Below, in pieces: positions 56,464 through 64,000 of a DNA stretch of 64,000 nt. The DNA comes from Ascidia mentula (taxonomy: Eukaryota > Chordata > Ascidiacea > Phlebobranchia > Ascidiidae). The stretch spans positions 22,966,266 through 23,030,265 of the forward strand of contig OX387197.1 in the NCBI GenBank assembly GCA_947561715.1, given 5' to 3'. Every line of letters begins with the position of its first letter. Position 1 is the stretch's first letter. The position numbers and the translations under genes are program-made. Below the pieces are notes generated by a model. The model had not been told where the DNA came from. It was given only the letters and a program-made list of their open reading frames with translations, and ran no database searches.

Positions 56464-59030
56464 CTACTGATAAAAGTAGCTATCACTAAGTCCCAAAAAC
56501 CGCAAGGCATTTTGATACAGCAACTTTTTCTGCAAGGAAACAATGGTATCTTTAATTCATTGACTAACATGGCATTAAAATGTAGACTTACCTTAATATC
56601 ATCATTGATATCAGTGCTAGATTCAATAAGTTTCCCAGGATGGCCTTCTCCAAGTGGAAATGGGTAATCTGATCCAAGAACAATGTTGTCCTGAAAACAA
56701 ATATTATCAATTGTCAGAACATAGGAATTCGGATTACCAAAATTGCTTTATTATATCTGGAGACAAAATGAAATGTACTGAGATATAATTTTTTAAGAGA
56801 AGCACTCAAAATATAGTATTCCTTTTAGTAAATTTTCGTAAAATATATTTTTGTTTTGGCATGAATATTTTTAACCAAGAAAACATGTTTAACCTCTCCA
56901 ACAACATCAACCAGGAATTTCAAGGCACGCTCGTCGTGCACCAGACTGTCAGTAAAAAAGTTTCCCATTTGATCTTTGGGTGGAATTTTGGTGTCTGTGG
57001 CACAAAGGTCTGGTCTGCAAGTAAAACCTTTCTGCATTCGGCCAAGCGTAAACGGAAAACTTCCACCCCCATGAGCAAAACAAATCTACAAATAACAACG
57101 ACATGTATATAAAACATTTCGGCAGAAACCTTTCATTCTAACGAGTTAATATCCAAACAGAATCATAGTTAATCGCGTTACTTTTAGTGAAATGGATAGG
57201 GATTTATCCCGTAATGAAGTGTAATACGAAAATAAAATTTTAATTTGGTATTCAAAAACAAATTTTAATTAGTTGGAAATACACATAAACTGAATTTTTT
57301 ATTATAGTTTACTTTGAGTTTAGGATACTTCTCCAATATTCCCCCAAACAGTACGGATTGTACTGCAAGAGCAGTCTCTGCAGGCATCCCTAAAACAACA
57401 ATATGACATATTAAACACACATTGTAAAGTTAAAAGTGTAATAAAATATTTAGCATTCCTTGGCCCTAAACAGTATTGACTATATTTACTAAAGAGTTTG
57501 CTCACCAACAAGCCACGGGGCCCAGTACTTGCTGTAACGGCCAGCAAGTTCCATATCCCAAGGGTGAACGAAAACTGAACAGTTGATATCCGCTGCTGTC
57601 TGAATGAGGAAATACCTCGTAGTTAAATTTTACAAATCAAATTACAAAATACAACAATGGTTAAACACACGTAAAAATACTTTTTAAATCGACAAGTCAG
57701 ATGACAGTTACGCACCTTCCAAAAGATGTCCAGCTCAGGAGCGTCTAAGTTCCAGTCATTTATATGAGATCCAATTTGGACTCCAGGAAAGTTCAGTTCA
57801 TTTATGCATCGCCTCATCTCTTTTACTGCCAGTTCCGGAGCTTGCATCGGCAATGTGCCAAGACCAACAAATCTGGATGGGTATCTACAGTACCCTCAGA
57901 GCTTATTAATGTTTGTTTTATAACTTTAAGTTCTGTAAAGCATGCAGACCAATGAGGAACATTTTATTTAACTGCTGGTGTGCATGCACAGAATCTATTT
58001 TCAAGCCCAGCATCTAACAAGCGTAGTATGGATTACATCTGAAGCTATATATATATATGTATAACATAAGTACTCACCTTTTAACTGTTGATGCAAGATC
58101 ATCATTCAATATTTGGTCCAAGTCCAATGTGTCCTTTGGTTTTGCCCAATAGGAAAACATAACAGGAACCGTGGACAAAACCTGGACACTAACACCTAAG
58201 TTATAAGATTTCTGAGTATGGGGTGTGCAATTTAGCTAAGACCAATCTCAGAATTGTGCATACATTTGGGCAAAGAAACTTACCAGACATATCAAAAAAA
58301 TTAAGAACTTATTTATAACAAGACTACACACACTGCCATCAAATAACAAAAAGTTTACAAGCTTACCAGTTTCATCCATCTCTTTGATTCTTGCCTCTGG
58401 GCTGTAACAATTTGGTTCCACAAACCGAAAATGTTTTCCACCTTTTCGCATTTCACACTTGCCCTGCATACAGAGTTATTTAATCATGGTGAATCGTCTT
58501 TCGTGAAATGTTTCACTAAATGGGAAAAATGTCTGCTCAAAAATTTACAAGCTTGCTTTTCAAAAACAATATTTAGCAGAAGTTGTCATTGTTTATATAT
58601 TGGGCATATGGTAATGCATCAATACACAAACAATTGGTCTTACATCATCAAGTTGCTTCATGTACACAAAGCCACTGTATCCATACTTCTGTATTTGAAA
58701 AAAAAAATACATTAAAATATGTAGGAATAACTAATGCCTTGAAAAACTAATTACACATTATTGATTTATTAGAAAAAAGCAAGAATGGAAAGTTCTTGAA
58801 ATGCAAGAGGATTTTTAGGCAAAGGTTGTGTGGATTGGCCAACGTTTTGTAAATATAATGTACTGGGTTATTTTTCTTTGCATTTGCTGAAAAAATTGTG
58901 ACATATTTTCCAATCAGGCATAGAAGTACTGTACACACATTGTTAGAATCTTTGAGGAAATGTATGTAGTTACCTCATCCAAATCTGGCAGGTTTTCAGG
59001 CAATATGTGATTGTGAATGTCAATTTTCAT
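56464..59030 (-). CDS. ACMSD: 2-amino-3-carboxymuconate-6-semialdehyde decarboxylase
   Basis: Ten exons: 59030-58974, 58688-58644, 58463-58367, 58195-58078, 57884-57716, 57599-57506, 57389-57313, 57085-56894, 56690-56592, 56529-56464; 337 residues, matching the ~336 of animal ACMSD. Amidohydrolase-fold metal ligands are visible: N-terminal H-N-H (H6, H8), H-P-W-D in exon 6, H-G-G-G in exon 8 and the metal-binding Asp in G-S-D-Y-P-F-P of exon 9. Landmarks V-P-V-M-F-S-Y-W-A-K-P and V-G-L-G-T-L-P-M-Q-A-P-E-L are hallmark ACMSD segments. The cytosolic zinc enzyme decarboxylates ACMS in the kynurenine pathway and so diverts tryptophan carbon away from quinolinate and de novo NAD+. It ends in a small exon (…F-L-G-L-S-D-S-Y-F-Y-Q, stop). 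Confidence 0.96.
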
Positions 59031-60047
59031 TTGGATGTGCTGACAGCCAAGACACACACGTAAGATAACAATCAAACTATAGCTGAATGTATGTATACAT
59101 TCACAATGCGTTCATTCATAATTTATTTAACAAACCATGCGTAAACCCATTTTTTCAGTTTTAGTTTTGCATATTACATAGTTGATGTGTTTTTTCAATT
59201 TTTACCCGAGTTTACCCGTTAGTAAACAGCTATTATGTACGGTGATGTACTGCACTTCCTCGTGATAGCTAATAATAACGTGTGCTTTTCTTGCATTTAC
59301 GGGTTACGGTCTGCTGCACATTTACCAGCACCATAACTTTCAACTGCGCGATCCGATTTTTCGAGAACACGAGTCTTTCATGAAACGTCTTTGGACCTTA
59401 AACGAGGGTTCCTTGCGTATTGCCGAAGCCACCACAAGAAGTAAATTTTTGTTTGTGGAACTTGGATACGCACCACTCATATGGATCAATTACACGTAAA
59501 TCAGTAGCAAGAAAATATTTGATGTAACGTGCCTATAATATTCACTGGTTTGACGAACGAATGTCTGTTAAAAGGTAGCATGTAGGTCTATTGTAGCTGT
59601 GATTACTTTCAATATTCTCACATGCATTTTGTTGGCTTTCATTTTTTAGTTTTGGTTTTGATTCCTTGTAAAACCTCTCCAAGACAGACAACCAAAACAT
59701 GCAATTGCGGAAATTAAATTAACAGACATGATGTTGTAATTTATCTATTTGTGCAAGGAATGGAAGAAAATGGCCTTTAGGTGTTTAATTAATCACAAAT
59801 AATACACTAGACAAAGCATACATTAATAAACACTCAAATACAACATATACAAAAAGTGCATGTTCAACAAACAGTACACGAAAGATAATTTTTGCACATA
59901 TGTCTTTCACCATAATAAATGTTATACATAAATAAGCTGCCAGAGTTGGGTTGCTAACCATGGTTTGTAAAAGTGCATTTTTTGTGGCAAGGTAGTTGCT
60001 TACAACATTCAAAAACCCTTTCCTTGTACATACAACAAAACATGCAT
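59031..60047. other. Intergenic region
   Basis: Upstream of ACMSD and downstream of ARH3, both on the minus strand. No exon, repeat or RNA gene recognised. The minus-strand frame at 59785-60012 has no support. Confidence 0.5.
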
Positions 60048-62763
60048 TTAACTGCGTTGGTCAACCCTTTTCAGGTACATGGAATGAAGTTTATCTGCCA
60101 GCCACAATGCAGTTTCCTTTCCTTCACAAGCTTCTATCCAATGTTTGGGCACTGAATCCTCCCCGCAAAATGCCCCTGCTATTGCACCAGCCATGGTTCC
60201 TATCGTATCTGTGTCACCACCTAATGATATAGAATAGTAGACAGTCTGCTGAAGAAGATTCCCAGTTTTGAATTCTATTGGCTGACGGTTGGCAAGACAA
60301 CAGAGAAATGAAAAAATTGCCGCTGATATAGCCTCAGTAGCCATGATTCCAACACCTGGAAAAAAAAACACTCTCAAATAAAATGAGGAAAGAAAACTTT
60401 GCAAAAGAAGTGAAAAACAATAAGCATTGTGTAATACATTTCGAAAGAAAGTCATCTGTAAGAATTTTGACAAAAATTATTTTTATCTACTTTTAGGCAT
60501 ACTCTTACTTTCTGTTGACAGTTGAAATTATTCTTATATGCCAGCCTTTTGGATTATTAACTTTGCTACTAAACTGCTCTATAGGCTGCTTTCAATGTCT
60601 TGTGAAGTTATTAATATAACATAAAAATATGTTTGATGGTCAGTAGGATTATACTTTGCAACAATTTTACCTATTTGCTTTTCAATTTCTTCATTGCAAA
60701 TCTGAGTATCACCTTTAATTAACTTGTGCATTTTGTCAAGCCTCTCATTGTATGGCCCACTCCTGTCAAACAAGATTTCTTCTTGTAAAAATGACAAGGT
60801 AGTAATAATTTTTTTTTATAGTTTTCTGCGTACAAACCCATTTGATGATCCTGTTTCTAGTTTCCTGCATAAATCTTTCAACTTTTGCCACATCTCAAGC
60901 CATGTGGTTTGTGAATTACTTTCCATTGCAAAATGAACAGCAGATGCTTGCAATATGGCACCATTTACAGCGTCAACATGGCTGTGAGTTAATCTTGCAC
61001 TGTTGCCGGCCAACTGCAAATATAATATGTTTTTCAATAATTTGTAAAATAAAAACAACTACCTAATTGTTTGGGATGTGCTAAATGGAATATGACACAT
61101 AAGATGTAAACAACCAATGCGTGTTTTTTGAATTAAAAGCAACAAATACAGAATGAAAAAGTTAGAGAAAAAAACACCCTCGTTCAACATACCTCTTTCA
61201 ACATTTCCATGTCATTGTAGCAGAGAAGAGCAATTGGAAAAACCCTCATTCCTGATCCGTTTCCATAAGAACCATCACCATTAAACTGGGTCTGAGCAGG
61301 GGCATATGGGTCACATGTGTAGTTTGAATCCCGTAATGCAGAGAAAACAGCGGGCACGCTTCCCCCATAGTAACGTGCAGGTATGGATTGAAAGTATGCT
61401 TTTGCAAATCTGAAGGAATTGATCAAAAAATTATTGAATGTACACACATGCATTGTTAATGCGGGAGTTACTGCTGTTTATTATTGGTTTGGGAAGCAAC
61501 AAAACCTACTACAAAAGGAGTTACAAAAACAAATTAAGCCAAAGCTTCTGTAGTTGTGGCTATTTGCAACAGACTATCAAACAGCTAAACAATGGATTTT
61601 GTATTGAGTGCCATGCAAGTCACAGGATACAAAGCATCCTCAACCAGGGTTTTTGTTTTGATTAAGTTTTAAAGAATATTCAAGAAAAGAAAAGTGAATT
61701 AACATGCCAAATCATAGTGGCATCCCAAGGGTTCAAAATTTGTAGCACTCACAAATGTTTAAAGAGGAATAGTAGGCCAATGCATGCAAAATAGTTTTTT
61801 GTTTGTTTTTTTGACCACGTAAATGCACATTTCATCCTTTTTTTGGTTACAAATATATTCAAGACATTTTTTTTAAATTAATTGTGAACTATGGCCCAAC
61901 TACTACCGCTAAAACATACATTCATCATTAATGTTACAATTAACTGTAAGTAAATTGATTACCGCTATTATTAACTAGTTGTTTATTTTAAAATCAGCTT
62001 ACTCTTTTGCCACTGATTTAGCTGAGAAAGATTTTTTTTTGATGATGGATCTGGACATCACATGAGCCATTTCCGTATCATCAGTGTAGTGTAACATCCA
62101 TGGTTTGTCTTAAATTAAATTTAAAATGTATTTTTATGTTTATGATATATATATAGGCTATACCAGACTGGAAAAAATGTCGTGCGCGGAGGATTTATTC
62201 TCCACTTTTGCGAAAATTCGCCGATAATCCACGCAATATTAATTAGCTAATGCATTAACATACAAAAACCGTTGTGATCATCCGCACAATTAACGATCGC
62301 CGAAACGAAATCCTCCGCGCAAAAAACAAACTTTCCAATCTGGAGGCTATATATGTTTAATATTGGTATTGTCACATGTATTGACAGACACTGTTTTCCT
62401 TTCAAAACAACCAAGCAGATGCTAAATGTGCTTTTGATACCAGAAAATCTTTAAGGTGATATAACAACATGGTCTATGTGTACTTTTAGCACCATGCCTA
62501 ATATGAACTTGAAGCTATGCACGAATAATAAGTAACATGCTATAAAAGTAAACCAGACCCATTAGATGTACACACGAACACGTTATTTACTTGACTTCAA
62601 TACACTTACTTTGACTTGGTGTAAATGACTTTACTTGTTTGTCTAATTGATCCAGTTGGTTAAAACTGACTGGTGCCCACATAACCTCAAATGGTGCACC
62701 CATACAGTCACCAACCAATCCACCCAAAAAAGCACCCCGGAATCTTGATAAACTAAGTTCCAT
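60048..62763 (-). CDS. ADPRS: ADP-ribosylserine hydrolase ARH3-like
   Basis: Exons: 62763-62610, 62108-62003, 61409-61193, 61013-about 60838, 60781-60671 and 60355-60048; about 357 residues, near the 363 of human ARH3. The binuclear Mg2+ site motifs are present: G-D-C-M-G-A-P-F-E near the N-terminus, Y-T-D-D-T-E-M in exon 2, G-N-G-S-G-M-R-V in exon 3 and G-G-D-T-D-T-I-G-T-M-A-G in the last exon. ARH3 removes ADP-ribose from serine and degrades O-acetyl-ADP-ribose and poly(ADP-ribose) in nucleus, cytosol and mitochondria. The exon 4 to 5 junction is odd: no GT-AG pair between 60840 and 60778 keeps the frame (donor phase 0 or 2, acceptor phase 1). So there is an indel, an assembly error or an unusual splice. 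No clear N-terminal mitochondrial leader. Confidence 0.9.
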
Positions 62764-64000
62764 TTTTTGGTATTTGATATGACAAACTATTGTGCAGGTG
62801 TAGCGACACTGGAAAATACTGTTAAACCATGTTAAATTCCAATATTTCTGTTGAACCAATAGCCCTTAGGCAAAAGTTTTCTACTAAACACGGCAATAAC
62901 TCCTAAATTTGTGAACCACAAAAATTAAATAACAAACTTAAGAGAACACCAGACCCCTTTAATGAATAATCTCCGTCACTCCTCGCAGGGTTTTGGCGTT
63001 TCGGGTTTCGGTTGCCAGCAACAAAAAGTTTGAAATTTCTGGTTTGACGTAAAACATTACAGGGAAACTCCCTACATGATCACGAATAAAAGTTGGAAAA
63101 TACTACTACACGGGGTCACAAAGTTTTCTCCAAACTTGATCCACGTATAAGTCTGTGTAAAACAGAAATCTGTAAGAATTTTATTGATTGGGTGTAAACA
63201 GGGCCACTACCTGTTATTTTTGTTTACAAATTTGAGTTGAAATACTACACGAAATCGTAGCGTTGATATTCGCACAGATTTCTATGTTACATAGGCTTAT
63301 ATGTGGATCAAGTTTGGAAAAAACTTTGTGACCCGGTGTAAAAGTATATTCCATAAAAGTTTGGAAAAACTTTACATTACAGACATGATATATTTTTTTC
63401 TTTTTTGCGATTGAAACTGTTGAAATTAAATTCGCTGCATTTGACATTATACAACATAGCAAACTATAACCCAAATAGTTTTATACGTTTTTCATTTTAT
63501 ACGACGAACTCAACAAAAGTCAACGTCATCGTGGACAGCTCTCTTATCATCAATTGGCACGCTCATGGCTTTTGCTCCGTGTATTTACTCACAACAAACA
63601 ATGATCTGAGATAGACACCAAATAAAGTTGCAATTGATGTTTCTCTACTGATATTGTCGAAAAAAAAAGAAATTTTTAATCCGATTTATGTTACGTTGTG
63701 AAAGTTTAGAAAATTACAATGCATTTTTACAACTCCACCAAGAAGAACCACCGGTACAAAAACGTAAATTGTGTTCGATCAACGTTTTGTCTATCACGAG
63801 GCCTTACTTCGACCAGGCACAGCAATTAAACCATGTACCACGCGAAACACGGGAAATGCACATGAAAAGCGAGCTAATGCAATGATGGAAGCAATAGGTG
63901 GCGCTAAACTACAGTTAGTCTTGGAGTCCGTTAACCCCACTCTGACTAACACCGCTTGTAGCGAAACAAAGTGATGTTAAATGCGGAAAAATAAACACAT
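62764..64000. other. Region upstream of ARH3
   Basis: Apart from the MITE at 63095-63352, no gene was recognised. Plus-strand frames at 63405-63614, 63688-63885 and 63771-63974 lack motifs. A gene may continue beyond the window edge. Confidence 0.4.
63095..63352. mobile_element. Long-TIR MITE, copy 2
   Basis: Same element as 17480-17736: GGAAAATACTACTACAC at left and the complementary GTGTAAAAGTATATTCC at right, TIRs about 80 bp including GGGTCACAAAGTTTT. Flanked by a perfect 9-bp duplication ATAAAAGTT (63086-63094, 63353-63361). The shared interior (CTGTTATTTTTG, GAAATCGTAGCGTT) confirms a single family. The 9-bp target duplication favours a MULE-like origin. Confidence 0.88.

Noticed and set aside
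1..64000. CRISPR arrays, bacterial operons, ribosome binding sites or rRNA genes
   Set aside because: None seen; splice sites, polyadenylation signals and gene content are those of an animal nuclear genome.

Overview
This is eukaryotic nuclear DNA. Genes are split into short exons with GT-AG and, unusually often, GC-AG introns, and most introns are 60-500 bp. The conserved proteins are animal-type (ACMSD, ARH3, SLC35F3/F4-like, stearoyl-CoA desaturase, CUB/EGF/thrombospondin receptors). The AT-rich, compact organisation with many small foldback transposons suggests an invertebrate chordate, most probably an ascidian tunicate such as Ciona. The species call is inference; no marker here proves it.

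Layout. 1-3.0 kb (+): 3' part of a secreted or receptor gene made of tandem EGF exons plus a cysteine-rich, sushi-like exon. 4.1-8.5 kb (-): a CUB-domain receptor gene with four CUB units, one carrying a nonsense codon. 9.7-14.8 kb (+): a tandemly duplicated adenylate-forming enzyme gene, one copy dead (10.4-11.4 kb) and one intact and intronless (13.24-14.78 kb). 16.4-24.5 kb (-): a large paralogous CUB receptor gene with a signal-peptide exon, ten two-exon CUB units and small Asn-rich linker exons. 24.87-31.03 kb: a full-length, apparently young Gypsy LTR retrotransposon with one 1579-codon gag-pol frame. 31.24-31.66 kb: a hAT-type MITE. 32.2-35.3 kb (-): a single-pass membrane protein with two thrombospondin-1-like domains. 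35.3-41.9 kb: no recognisable gene. 42.0-44.8 kb (-): SLC35F3/F4-like transporter with a 29-bp minisatellite directly after its stop codon. 44.8-48.5 kb: mostly non-coding, with a tandem duplication. 48.5-51.1 and 52.6-55.1 kb (+): two tandem stearoyl-CoA (delta-9) desaturase genes with identical exon phases. 56.5-59.0 kb (-): ACMSD. 60.0-62.8 kb (-): ADP-ribosylhydrolase ARH3. 63.1-63.35 kb: a long-TIR MITE that also occurs in the large CUB gene.

There is no operon. The strongest signal is the pair of CUB genes. Every CUB domain is encoded by an A exon (phase 1 to 0) and a B exon (phase 0 to 1). The A-to-B intron starts with GC instead of GT in 10 of 14 units, whereas the 14 B-exon donors I read are all GT. 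Exon blocks have been copied within and between the genes, with intervening linker exons, a relic signal-peptide exon and a foldback transposon inside one domain. This looks like a rapidly evolving recognition or allorecognition-type receptor family; that function is inference only.
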